The notes beneath the pieces were generated by a model that did no database searches, was not told the DNA's origin, and saw nothing but the letters and a program-made list of their open reading frames with translations. From assembly GCF_016909075.1 (NCBI RefSeq), contig NZ_JAFBFC010000003.1, forward strand, positions 372,001 through 436,000: DNA of 64,000 nt, given 5' to 3'. Origin of the DNA: Priestia iocasae (GTDB lineage Bacteria > Bacillota > Bacilli > Bacillales > Bacillaceae_H). Both the position numbers and the translations under genes were made by a program. Positions within the stretch are counted from its first letter, which is position 1; each line of letters opens with the position of its first letter. Positions 33,914 through 42,116 of this stretch are shown piece after piece.

Positions 33914-34058
33914 ACTATCATTCTCCTATCATCATGCCTTATTCTATCACGAAATGACGTTTTACTTCCATCTATACTCTTGGAGGCAATTTACTCGCGT
34001 TACTTTTGCTGAAAATGATATAATTTGGGATATTCTTTTATTAGAAGGAGGCTCTTTT

Positions 34059-34523
34059 ATGAGCAATAAAAATCAAATTATTCAGCATTTTTTATCACAT
34101 CGCTCTGTAACAAACGAATTAATTCAAAAAATCGAAGAAAATCATTATGACTACAAACCAACTCCAACTTCTATGCCTACACAACGACTTGTAACACATA
34201 TGCTTACATCGTTTTATAAGTTTGCAGCTGTTGTAAAAGTCGGAAATCTCTCTCCTTTTCAAGAGAAAAAAGAAGAGACGGAATTAAACTTGATCAAGCT
34301 TGCGGATACATATACAGCTCAGACTGTCGAATTACTTGAATCTTTATCAGAAGAAGAGTTAGAAAAAGAATTAGATGTAGCAGCAATTTTCGGATCAAAT
34401 ATCACAGGAAAGCAACTACTTTCCATGGGAATCGATCATGAAATTCATCATAAAGGAAACTTATTCGTGTATGTCCGTGAAATGGGTCATACTGAATTAC
34501 CGCTTTATGTGAATGTAAAATAA
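34059..34523 (+). CDS. DinB-family protein
   Basis: The 154-aa protein starts at the ATG behind AGAAGGAGG; earlier in-frame starts lack a ribosome site. It has the four-helix DinB fold with three His candidates for metal: His47 in RLVTHMLTS-type context, and His in IDHEIHHKGN near residue 130. DinB enzymes use bacillithiol or mycothiol as thiol transferases, and this branch is poorly studied. It is monocistronic. Confidence 0.9.
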   Translation: MSNKNQIIQHFLSHRSVTNELIQKIEENHYDYKPTPTSMPTQRLVTHMLTSFYKFAAVVKVGNLSPFQEKKEETELNLIKLADTYTAQTVELLESLSEEELEKELDVAAIFGSNITGKQLLSMGIDHEIHHKGNLFVYVREMGHTELPLYVNVK

Positions 34524-34527
34524 GAAG

Positions 34528-34557
34528 AAGAGCCACTTCATCGAGAAGGTGGCTCTT
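34528..34557. terminator. Bidirectional terminator
   Basis: AAGAGCCACTT pairs with AGGTGGCTCTT. T-runs lie on both sides between the converging dinB-like and gpx genes. Confidence 0.9.
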
Positions 34558-34561
34558 TTTC

Positions 34562-35041
34562 TTATTTTAGCAATTCTTCAATATCTTTTTTTATCTCTTT
34601 TGGTGAAGTTTGCGGTGCGTATCTCTTCACAACTTCACCATTTTGATTCACTAAAAATTTTGTGAAGTTCCACTTTATTGCTTTAGAACCAAGTAACCCA
34701 GGTGCTTTCTCTGTCAAATATGTAAACAACGGATGGGCATCTTCACCTTTTACATCGACTTTTGCAAACATCGGAAATGTTACGCCATAGTTTAACTCAC
34801 AAAACTGCTCAATCTCTTGCTCTTGACCTGGCTCTTGACCACCGAATTGGTTACAAGGAAAGCCAAGAATGTTCACGTTTTGTCCGCTATACTCTTCATG
34901 AAGTGCTTGTAAATCCTTATACTGCGGTGTAAAACCGCACTTGCTCGCTGTATTTACAATAAGCATAACCTTTCCTTTATAATGATCTAATGAAACGTCC
35001 TCACCTTTAATCGTCTTTGCAGAATATTCATATACACTCAT
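34562..35041 (-). CDS. bsaA: Thiol peroxidase of the glutathione-peroxidase family (BsaA)
   Basis: The protein (159 aa from the ATG at 35041, which has proper spacing to AGGAGG) has the peroxidatic Cys35 in [12 protein letters not shown], the Gln of [13 protein letters not shown] and WNFTKFLV with the Trp-Asn of the active site. It should reduce hydroperoxides with thioredoxin rather than glutathione. B. subtilis bsaA also lies beside ypgQ. Confidence 0.95.
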   Translation of the reverse strand: MSVYEYSAKTIKGEDVSLDHYKGKVMLIVNTASKCGFTPQYKDLQALHEEYSGQNVNILGFPCNQFGGQEPGQEQEIEQFCELNYGVTFPMFAKVDVKGEDAHPLFTYLTEKAPGLLGSKAIKWNFTKFLVNQNGEVVKRYAPQTSPKEIKKDIEELLK

Positions 35042-35085
35042 CTTCATTCCTCCTTTTTCCTTTATTATAATCGCTCATAAAGAAA

Positions 35086-35112
35086 GAGCAAAGCAACAAC
35101 GCTTTACTCTTC
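35086..35112 (-). terminator. Terminator overlapping the stop of the 167-aa gene
   Basis: GAGCAAAGC and GCTTTACTC pair with one mismatch around AACAAC. T-rich sequence follows on the minus strand. The stop codon lies in the stem. Confidence 0.6.
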
Positions 35113-35607
35113 TAGTGCATCTAAGGTTTGTAACATGTAATCAATCATCTCTACTAAATCCCCAACTTGGTCTTCATAGATATACCGATTGAATGTCACC
35201 GTAATAAGATCTTCATATTCTTCGTTTCCTACTTCATGAGACAAACGCTGTGTGATGGTTCTTGTTTCTCCCCAAATGTCTTCAAGTACATGTTGAAAAT
35301 GCTCACATTGCTCAGTATCGAACGGTTTATCTTGGGTATATGTAAATTGAATAAAAACCGTGCAACCTGGCTTTTCATTTCGCCTCGGATTCAACTCAGC
35401 ATGGATGTTATCAAGGTCTGTTGATAACTTTAATGTGGCTATACAGCAACTGTGTTGTCGAAATGAAATGTGATACGTACGCGTAAAACGAGCCAAATCA
35501 ACAAAATCTTCTCGATTGACAACAGACACTTCCCCCGACAAATCTAACTCGTAAATTTCACCTTCTACAATTACCTTTAAATTATCAAACACAATAGGAT
35601 CAAACAT
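35104..35607 (-). CDS. Conserved-looking protein of unknown function
   Basis: The 167-aa soluble acidic protein starts at the ATG behind AAGGAAGGG. It is strand-rich in the first 110 residues (VIVEGEIYELDLSGEVSVV, FTRTYHISFRQHSCC) and ends with an acidic helix. A Cys-Cys pair lies near residue 55. I recognise no family. It follows the DUF6843 membrane protein gene by 14 bp, so the two probably share a transcript. Confidence 0.75.
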   Translation of the reverse strand: MFDPIVFDNLKVIVEGEIYELDLSGEVSVVNREDFVDLARFTRTYHISFRQHSCCIATLKLSTDLDNIHAELNPRRNEKPGCTVFIQFTYTQDKPFDTEQCEHFQHVLEDIWGETRTITQRLSHEVGNEEYEDLITVTFNRYIYEDQVGDLVEMIDYMLQTLDALEE

Positions 35608-35621
35608 GATAGGCCCTTCCT

Positions 35622-36812
35622 TTATTCGTTATACTGTGAAAGCTTTTCCTTATACGTTATATAATGAAACGGTTCACTGTTTTTATACTCTTGTTTTGTG
35701 CCAACAAACACCGCAAATAAATCAGGATATAGCATTGGCTCATGGATCATTTCTTTGGTTATTTGTTTTGCTTCTCCTGTTGATTGTACAAAGAAAAATT
35801 TATCTGCTTGTGGTTGATAGTCGATCCAAGATAATGAAAATGTTCCAACTCCTTGATCATTCATATGAATTGGATAAGGCTTTTGTTCTGCCGTTTCTGT
35901 TTCTTCACCAAGCGACACAACTGCCCACCCTCGAAAGGATTCAGGCATATAAAGGTGATAAATGGCTTCACTTCGAAAGTCAGCTGTATAGACTCGTTCA
36001 TTTTCTTTGTAATATTTTTCCGCTTCTTCTTTTGTACCAACAAAAAACGAGTTAATTTCTTGATCATATTCACCTTCATATTCAAATTCACTTGTTAACA
36101 CATTATCAAAATGAAGAAGGTTTTGACGTTTCACTACTTCTTCTCCCTGTTCGTTTACAAACTTATATGTATACACACCTGAAGGAGTTGATGTTGATGT
36201 TTTTAAGATGCCTTTTTCATTAATGGGAGCAATTAAATAGTGCCCATCTTTCTTTAACGGCAGCTCCTCTTTATCATTATAATAAATTTTCACAATTCCT
36301 CGGTAATTCTCAGGAATTTCATAAATGACTGGCTCTCCAATGTCATCAATAGCTTGAACAAAGTAAACAGCCATAACAAGTATGGTTACAAGAATAGAAG
36401 GTGTAGCGAGTCTCCATGTAACACGATAATTTATAGGCTTTTTAAGTGCTAAGATAAAGCTGACAACCCAGTAGATGACTGCACCTAAACCTACAAAGGC
36501 AATTCCCTCTAGTAGTCCATCAAAATACAAAGAACCAAGTAAGAATGGAATGGTCCCAAAACCCACATGAACAATAAATGAAACAACAATACGTAACCAA
36601 GTTAAACTTATATGCTTTGCTATCCAGTCAGATAAAATGGATACCGGCATACCATATCCTAAAATAAAAAGAACAGCGTAAAAAGCAAAGATGACAGCAT
36701 ATACGAATGCTCCTAAGCCCGAATCAACAAGACCTGGTATAACAAATAAAACCCCCATGATGATCGCTGTAATCACACTAATCCATACTTTTCTAAGAAT
36801 ATACTTTCCCAA
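35622..36812 (-). CDS. Membrane protein with two DUF6843-like domains
   Basis: The 396-aa protein starts at TTG behind AGGGGAG. Five hydrophobic helices occupy about residues 1-155. The rest is extracytoplasmic and contains two similar units. The first starts IPENYRGIVKIYYN and ends FFVGTKEEAEKYY, the second starts MPESFRGWAVVSLG and ends VFVGTKQEYKNSE. Each unit fits the DUF6843 pattern P-E-x-[FY]-R-G. The role is unknown. The domains may read a surface signal or bind a wall component, which is inference. Confidence 0.75.
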   Translation of the reverse strand: MGKYILRKVWISVITAIIMGVLFVIPGLVDSGLGAFVYAVIFAFYAVLFILGYGMPVSILSDWIAKHISLTWLRIVVSFIVHVGFGTIPFLLGSLYFDGLLEGIAFVGLGAVIYWVVSFILALKKPINYRVTWRLATPSILVTILVMAVYFVQAIDDIGEPVIYEIPENYRGIVKIYYNDKEELPLKKDGHYLIAPINEKGILKTSTSTPSGVYTYKFVNEQGEEVVKRQNLLHFDNVLTSEFEYEGEYDQEINSFFVGTKEEAEKYYKENERVYTADFRSEAIYHLYMPESFRGWAVVSLGEETETAEQKPYPIHMNDQGVGTFSLSWIDYQPQADKFFFVQSTGEAKQITKEMIHEPMLYPDLFAVFVGTKQEYKNSEPFHYITYKEKLSQYNE

Positions 36813-36837
36813 TGTATGTCTCCCCTTACTAACAGAA

Positions 36838-36872
36838 CGAAAGAGCTAGATTATTGTCCTCTAGCTCTTTCG
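36838..36872 (-). terminator. Terminator of fhs
   Basis: CGAAAGAGCTAGA pairs perfectly with TCTAGCTCTTTCG around a 9-nt loop. A weak T-tract follows on the minus strand. Confidence 0.85.
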
Positions 36873-36887
36873 TATTTACATGTTTCT

Positions 36888-38576
36888 TTAAAAAATCCCT
36901 AGTGCTTGTCCGTTTTCATCCACATCCATATTTAACGCTGCAGGTTTTTTCGGCAAACCTGGCATTGTCATAATTGAGCCTGTTAATGCCACAAGGAATC
37001 CTGCGCCAATGGATGGACGAAATTCTCGAATTGTAATCGTAAAATTCGTTGGACGACCAAGCTTTGTTTGATCATCACTTAACGAATACTGTGTTTTTGC
37101 CATACAAATCGGTAAGTTGTCCCAACCTAACTTTTCAAACTGAGCAATTTGCTTCAACGCTTTTGGGGCAAACTCGACACCCGTTGCGCCATACACTTTT
37201 TTCGCAATCGTTTCAATTTTTGATTGAATGGAATCCGAAACGTGATAAAGAGGAGCAAAGGTATTTTCACCTTTTTCCATCACCTGAAGTACTCGTTTCG
37301 CTAGCTCCTGACCACCTTCGCCACCTTTTTCCCACACTTCTGTTAACGCAACTGGTGCATCGTTTTCTTCACACCACTCCATTAATGCGTCTACTTCTGC
37401 TTTTGTATCTGTCATGAAGCGGTTTACTGCAACTACGTAAGGCAGTCCGAATGCTTGAATCGTTTCAATATGCTTTTGTAAATTCGCCATCCCAGCTTTT
37501 AATGCATCTACATTTTCTTCAGCTAAATTTGCTTTATCAACGCCTCCATGCATTTTTAACGCACGAATCGTCGCAACTAACACAACCGCTTCTGGTTTTA
37601 AGTCAGCCATACGCGCTTTTATATTTAAAAACTTTTCAGCACCTAAATCTGCTCCAAACCCTGCTTCTGTTACAACATAATCAGCTAGCTTAGCGGCCAT
37701 CTTTGTTGCAACCACACTGTTACATCCATGTGCAATATTTGCAAACGGTCCACCATGGATAAGAGCAGGTGTATGTTCAATCGTTTGAACAAGGTTTGGT
37801 TTTATCGCATCCTTTAATAAAAGAGTTAATGCGCCTTCTACCCCTAAGTCTTTGACTGTCACAGGCTGATCATCTAAATTATAAGCCACAACAATGCGGG
37901 CTAAGCGTCGCTTTAAATCCTGAAGATCTGTTGCAAGGCAGAACACCGCCATAATTTCTGAGGCAACGGTAATATCAAAACCGTCCTCACGAGGTACTCC
38001 TTGAACCGGGCCACCTAATCCAATCACCACTTGACGAAGTGCACGATCGTTTAAATCGACAACTCGCTTCCACGTAATTTTACGCGTATCGATTCGTAAT
38101 TCATTGCCTTGATGAATGTGATTATCAACCAATGCTGCTAAGGCGTTGTTTGCCGTTGTGATGGCATGCAAATCACCGGTAAAGTGAAGATTAATGTCTT
38201 CCATTGGTAATACTTGTGAATAACCACCACCTGCTGCTCCACCCTTAATACCCATCACAGGTCCAAGTGAAGGTTCACGCATCGCAATCATTGCCTTCTT
38301 TCCAACCTTATGTAAAGCTTGTCCTAACCCTACCGTTACAGTAGACTTGCCTTCTCCTGCTGGTGTTGGACTAATCGCTGTCACTAAAATAACTTTTCCT
38401 TCTTGCTTCGTATGTAATCGGTCCATAACATCTAAAGATAACTTTGCTTTGTAGTGGCCATACGGCTCAATTTCACTTTCCAACAAATCTAGTTGACTTA
38501 CAATGTCTGTAATAGGTTTCATTGTTGCTTCTTGTGCAATTTGTAAGTCGCTTTTTACATTCGTCGTTATTTTCAT
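36888..38576 (-). CDS. fhs: Formate-tetrahydrofolate ligase
   Basis: The 562-aa enzyme makes 10-formyl-tetrahydrofolate from formate, ATP and tetrahydrofolate. It carries the P-loop [10 protein letters not shown] near residue 70, the [27 protein letters not shown] region, [14 protein letters not shown] and a C-terminal [16 protein letters not shown]. Length fits the family. It opposes PurU encoded earlier in the window. AGAGG precedes the ATG. Confidence 0.97.
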   Translation of the reverse strand: MKITTNVKSDLQIAQEATMKPITDIVSQLDLLESEIEPYGHYKAKLSLDVMDRLHTKQEGKVILVTAISPTPAGEGKSTVTVGLGQALHKVGKKAMIAMREPSLGPVMGIKGGAAGGGYSQVLPMEDINLHFTGDLHAITTANNALAALVDNHIHQGNELRIDTRKITWKRVVDLNDRALRQVVIGLGGPVQGVPREDGFDITVASEIMAVFCLATDLQDLKRRLARIVVAYNLDDQPVTVKDLGVEGALTLLLKDAIKPNLVQTIEHTPALIHGGPFANIAHGCNSVVATKMAAKLADYVVTEAGFGADLGAEKFLNIKARMADLKPEAVVLVATIRALKMHGGVDKANLAEENVDALKAGMANLQKHIETIQAFGLPYVVAVNRFMTDTKAEVDALMEWCEENDAPVALTEVWEKGGEGGQELAKRVLQVMEKGENTFAPLYHVSDSIQSKIETIAKKVYGATGVEFAPKALKQIAQFEKLGWDNLPICMAKTQYSLSDDQTKLGRPTNFTITIREFRPSIGAGFLVALTGSIMTMPGLPKKPAALNMDVDENGQALGIF

Positions 38577-38771
38577 TGCCCAAAACCTCTTTCTTTTGCG
38601 TCAATTTCTGTTTGCTCTCTTATCTTAACATTTTTTGTCGATTCTACGAATATAAATGATCTTTTTGTCAGTTCAAAACAACCATGCATGCCTCACATCA
38701 AGATTTAGATAAGTGGATAAGAGGGACTTAACAACTGTTTTTTCTTGTCATATTTTATGGGTTAATTTATA

Positions 38772-38800
38772 TTGCTAATTTTTCAGTATATTCTTATAAT
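38772..38800 (+). promoter_or_regulatory. SigA promoter of metA
   Basis: TTGCTA (38772-38777) and TATAAT (38795-38800) are 17 bp apart. The leader to the start codon is only about 45 nt, and no S-box or T-box motif is visible in it. Confidence 0.7.
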
Positions 38801-38848
38801 ATTAGGTATTGCATTTAATTGATAAATCAGAATAAAGGAGGGTTTGTC

Positions 38849-39757
38849 GTGCCAATTAACATTCCACGGAACTTACCGGCAAAAGAAATACTAGAGAGTG
38901 AACGAATCTTTATTATGGATGATTTACGAGCAACAGCACAGGATATTCGTCCCCTAAATATTGTTATTTTAAACTTGATGCCTGAAAAGGAAAAAGCAGA
39001 AACGCAGCTACTGCGATTACTTGGAAACTCACCTATCCAAGTAAATGTTACGTTACTTTACCCTGCGACTCACGAAACAAAAACAACGAGCAAAAATCAT
39101 CTCGATCAATTTTACTCAACATTTGAACAAATTAAACATAAAAAGTTCGATGGGATGATAATTACTGGTGCCCCTGTTGAACAATTAGACTTTGAAGACG
39201 TTGATTATTGGCAAGAGCTTTCAATGATTATGGACTGGTGCCATACGAATGTAACGTCTACACTTCATATTTGTTGGGGAGCTCAAGCAGGACTATACCA
39301 TCACTTTGGTATTAAAAAGCACCCTCTTACACAAAAGTGTTCCGGTATCTTCAGCCATACTTCAATTGAAGAGCCTATTAAATTATTACGTGGATTTGAT
39401 GATGTGTTTTTCTCACCTCATTCACGTTATACAGACGTAGACCTCCAGCAAATTGAACAACACCAAGGTTTGAAGCTTCTATCCTATTCAGAGGAAGCTG
39501 GTGTTTATTTGGTCATGTCCACGGATGAAAAATTTGTTTTCGTTACTGGTCACCCTGAATATGATGCTCAAACGCTACATGAAGAGTATTTGCGAGATGT
39601 AAATAAAGGAATTGATATTCACGTTCCTCAACACTATTTCCCGAACAATGACCCGGCAAAAAAACCGTTTAAAACGTGGCGATCACATGCAAATCTCTTA
39701 TTTATTAACTGGTTAAATTACTATGTCTATCAGGAAACACCTTATTATTGGAGATAA
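38849..39757 (+). CDS. metA: Homoserine O-acetyltransferase (MetA type)
   Basis: The 302-aa enzyme starts at GTG behind AAAGGAGG; an earlier TTG lacks a ribosome site. The nucleophile is Cys142 in [15 protein letters not shown], with His in VTGHPEYDA. Residue 111 is Glu (TGAPVE). In B. cereus MetA a Glu here selects acetyl-CoA over succinyl-CoA, so the product should be O-acetylhomoserine despite the MetA fold. It starts methionine synthesis. It is monocistronic. Confidence 0.95.
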   Translation: MPINIPRNLPAKEILESERIFIMDDLRATAQDIRPLNIVILNLMPEKEKAETQLLRLLGNSPIQVNVTLLYPATHETKTTSKNHLDQFYSTFEQIKHKKFDGMIITGAPVEQLDFEDVDYWQELSMIMDWCHTNVTSTLHICWGAQAGLYHHFGIKKHPLTQKCSGIFSHTSIEEPIKLLRGFDDVFFSPHSRYTDVDLQQIEQHQGLKLLSYSEEAGVYLVMSTDEKFVFVTGHPEYDAQTLHEEYLRDVNKGIDIHVPQHYFPNNDPAKKPFKTWRSHANLLFINWLNYYVYQETPYYWR

Positions 39758-39772
39758 TAGAAGAGATGTTAC

Positions 39773-39816
39773 GGGCTGTGTCAAAGAAGCTTTTTCTGCT
39801 CTAGTTGACACAGCTC
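39773..39816 (+). terminator. Terminator of metA
   Basis: GGGCTGTGTCAA pairs with TTGACACAGCTC (one wobble) around a 20-nt loop. TTTGTTTGTT follows. Confidence 0.8.
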
Positions 39817-39913
39817 TTTGTTTGTTCATTATTCGTGGCTTTGACATGTAAGTCTCTTGTAGAGGTAGAATTCGACGTTTCGTTACCTATTTCTTTAGTA
39901 TGTACTGTTATGA

Positions 39914-40594
39914 CTAGGATTTCCTTAGTAAGAATACCCACATAAATGTGAGTGATTGCTTTAATTCCGTTGAAAGACCTCCAAGTTGTTGCTCGTTCAC
40001 TCCTTTTTTATACACGCCATGCCCATCGATCACGCTCCACCCTTGTTCATTTGCTAACTTTTCAAATTCCCAAGGCATCATGGTGTTACAAATAACATCT
40101 TCACCATATAAACGACGATAGCTATTCGCTCTCGGTCCTGCTGTTGGCCCTAAAATCCCAACACATGCATATCCTCCGCTTTTTACAATCCTTGTTGCTT
40201 CTTTTAAAGCATGTGCCGGAACTTCCGTCCATTCTAATGAATTAATCGCCATCATACCGTCTATTTCTTCATCTTGAAAAGGCAATGATAAAATATCGGC
40301 TTGTTGAAATGACAAGTTCACTTGCTGATTGTTCTTTTCTGCTCGCTCAATCATTTCTTTTGATAAATCTACACCCGTAACATGAAAGCCAGCTTGTGCT
40401 AGAAGGAAGGATCCTACTCCATCTCCGCATCCAATATCCACAACGAAGCTTTCTTTTTCAAAATGTTGAGTAATAAAAGGAATAATCGTTTTTCGACTTC
40501 CATTTAACCACATCTCTTTACTGTTCTGATTCCAAAAATTGGCTCGTTCGTCCCACTGCTTTTCGGCTTCTTCATGCCATTTAAATGAGTTCAT
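39914..40594 (-). CDS. Class I SAM-dependent methyltransferase
   Basis: The 226-aa protein has SAM motif I VVDIGCGDGVGSF (about residues 50-62), an acidic residue in VTGVDLSKEMI, and motif IV in IDGMMAINSLEW. It belongs to the Methyltransf_11 type. The substrate is unknown. AAAGGAGAG precedes the ATG. It is divergent from the small DUF3892-like gene. Confidence 0.88.
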   Translation of the reverse strand: MNSFKWHEEAEKQWDERANFWNQNSKEMWLNGSRKTIIPFITQHFEKESFVVDIGCGDGVGSFLLAQAGFHVTGVDLSKEMIERAEKNNQQVNLSFQQADILSLPFQDEEIDGMMAINSLEWTEVPAHALKEATRIVKSGGYACVGILGPTAGPRANSYRRLYGEDVICNTMMPWEFEKLANEQGWSVIDGHGVYKKGVNEQQLGGLSTELKQSLTFMWVFLLRKS

Positions 40595-40718
40595 AGCTAT
40601 TCTCTCCTTTCTTTACCTTCTTTGTTCGCTATTTAAAGCGAAAAACCTTTTTCTTATTAAGGAAACGAATATTTTCAAATCGAGTGTGTCACGCTATCAC
40701 TATGGAGGAGTTGAAAAG

Positions 40719-40949
40719 ATGAATCAGAAAGATCGATTTACAGCCGCCAGACGAAATGCAGACGGTGACCTTCAAGCATTTCAGACGGCTTCTGGTCAAC
40801 AGCTAAACTATGGCGAAGCTCTCAAGCAAGTACAAGCTGGTAACATTGAAAATGTAAGCACCTTTATTGGCAAAGACGGGGAAACCTACATCCGTAGTAA
40901 CCCAGACAACGAAAAATCCAACAACCTAGACAACCTCCCGGAATTCTAA
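40719..40949 (+). CDS. DUF3892-type small protein
   Basis: The 76-aa hydrophilic protein follows GGAGGAG. It contains FTAARRNADGDLQAFQ and EALKQVQAGNIENVSTF, then KDGETYIRS, which fits the DUF3892 family. The function is unknown. A second small hydrophilic gene follows after about 70 bp, and both probably share a transcript. Confidence 0.75.
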   Translation: MNQKDRFTAARRNADGDLQAFQTASGQQLNYGEALKQVQAGNIENVSTFIGKDGETYIRSNPDNEKSNNLDNLPEF

Positions 40950-41019
40950 AAAGTATAAATGGAGTTATTTAGGTTTAAAAAGCATTAAGCGAATAACATA
41001 GAAAAGAGGATAAAATCTC

Positions 41020-41169
41020 ATGACAAAAAAATTCAACAATGGCAGTAGCAATCAAAGTAACCCAAAAAGACAGCATGAATTAGTGGAAATGGGACAAGAA
41101 TTAACAGCAGGTGATAATTCAAAAGGAAATAAACGAAATAAAGATCAACGCAGCAAGACGTCTAAATAA
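41020..41169 (+). CDS. 49-aa hydrophilic protein, possibly spore-related
   Basis: AAGAGGA precedes the ATG by nine bases. The peptide is rich in Asn, Gln, Lys and Ser (MTKKFNNGSSNQSNPKRQ, then KRNKDQRSKTSK) with a central amphipathic stretch HELVEMGQELTAG. Such composition is common in minor spore proteins, but I recognise no family. It follows the DUF3892 gene on the same strand. Confidence 0.55.
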   Translation: MTKKFNNGSSNQSNPKRQHELVEMGQELTAGDNSKGNKRNKDQRSKTSK

Positions 41170-41184
41170 GCGGCCATAACGAAA

Positions 41185-41208
41185 AAGCGCGTTACATGTA
41201 ACGCGCTT
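41185..41208 (-). terminator. Palindromic terminator
   Basis: AAGCGCGTTACATGTAACGCGCTT is a perfect palindrome when folded as 41185-41208. A T5 run follows on the minus strand, so it mainly ends the EamA gene. Confidence 0.8.
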
Positions 41209-41220
41209 CCTCTCTATATA

Positions 41221-42105
41221 TTAACGAGTTAACTCTCTCGCTTTCTTTCTTTGATTTCCCCTCCATTGAGGATAAATCATTCCAGCAAAAATAAAAAGAA
41301 CACCTATCCATTGCAGAACACCTACAAATTCTTTTAAAACCAAGCTAGACATGAGAACGGCTGTTGGAAGCTCTGCTGCACCAAGAATGGTTGCCATTCC
41401 AGTACCAATTTTAGGTACTCCTATTGAAAAGAATAATGTTGGAATAAACAACCCAAATAATCCAAGTAAAAGACCCCAAAGCCACAAGCCTTGCAGTAAC
41501 GTTCCGTCTATTAAAAAAGTGGGTGGAAGAATCAAACATGCAGCTACTAATGTCCCGGTTGAAATGATAGCACTTCGTGTAATGGATGGAACAGCTAGAC
41601 CGATTCGACCGCTAAAAAAGATAAATAATGCAAACGTAATAGCTGACAGTAAACCATACATCAACCCTATTTTATCTAACATTTGTTGTGTTCCAAATAC
41701 ACCACCCGCTAGAAGTGTTCCAACCGCTAGAATAAGAATTGATATGACTTTTGACTGACTAGGTACTTGTTTTTGTGCAACTGATTCTATTAATACACCC
41801 ATCCATGTAAATTGAAACAAAAGAACAATGGCAATTGAAGCAGGAATGGTTTGTAGAGACATGTAATAAAATATGCTTGTCAAACACGTGGTCACCCCCA
41901 CTGCCATAAGGGGTAGCCACTGCTTCCACGCTACCTTTTTACGAGAAAACAAAAGAGCCAATGTCCAAAGAAGTATACACCCAAAGAAGATTTGTGAGCC
42001 AATCACCTCACTAGGTACGTATCCTTGGCTGTATGCTATCTTCACAATAGTCGACAAAACTCCATAGCTACATGCTCCTAGAAAAACCAGCATCATATCT
42101 CGCAT
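41221..42105 (-). CDS. EamA/DMT-family permease
   Basis: The 294-aa protein has about ten hydrophobic helices in two related halves, the EamA duplication. The second half carries the typical GAAELPTAVLMSSLVLKE segment. Members export metabolites or take up small molecules; the substrate is unknown. AAAGGTAG precedes the ATG, and topB ends only 11 bp upstream, so it may be co-transcribed with topB. Confidence 0.9.
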   Translation of the reverse strand: MRDMMLVFLGACSYGVLSTIVKIAYSQGYVPSEVIGSQIFFGCILLWTLALLFSRKKVAWKQWLPLMAVGVTTCLTSIFYYMSLQTIPASIAIVLLFQFTWMGVLIESVAQKQVPSQSKVISILILAVGTLLAGGVFGTQQMLDKIGLMYGLLSAITFALFIFFSGRIGLAVPSITRSAIISTGTLVAACLILPPTFLIDGTLLQGLWLWGLLLGLFGLFIPTLFFSIGVPKIGTGMATILGAAELPTAVLMSSLVLKEFVGVLQWIGVLFIFAGMIYPQWRGNQRKKARELTR

Positions 42106-42116
42106 GTTATCTACCT

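Noticed and set aside
38577..38848. Possible SAM (S-box) riboswitch before metA
   Set aside because: The conserved S-box blocks are absent, and the metA promoter lies only about 50 bp from the start codon.
41351..41758. Open frame of 135 codons opposite the EamA gene
   Set aside because: It is a shadow of a clear permease gene and has no start signal or family.
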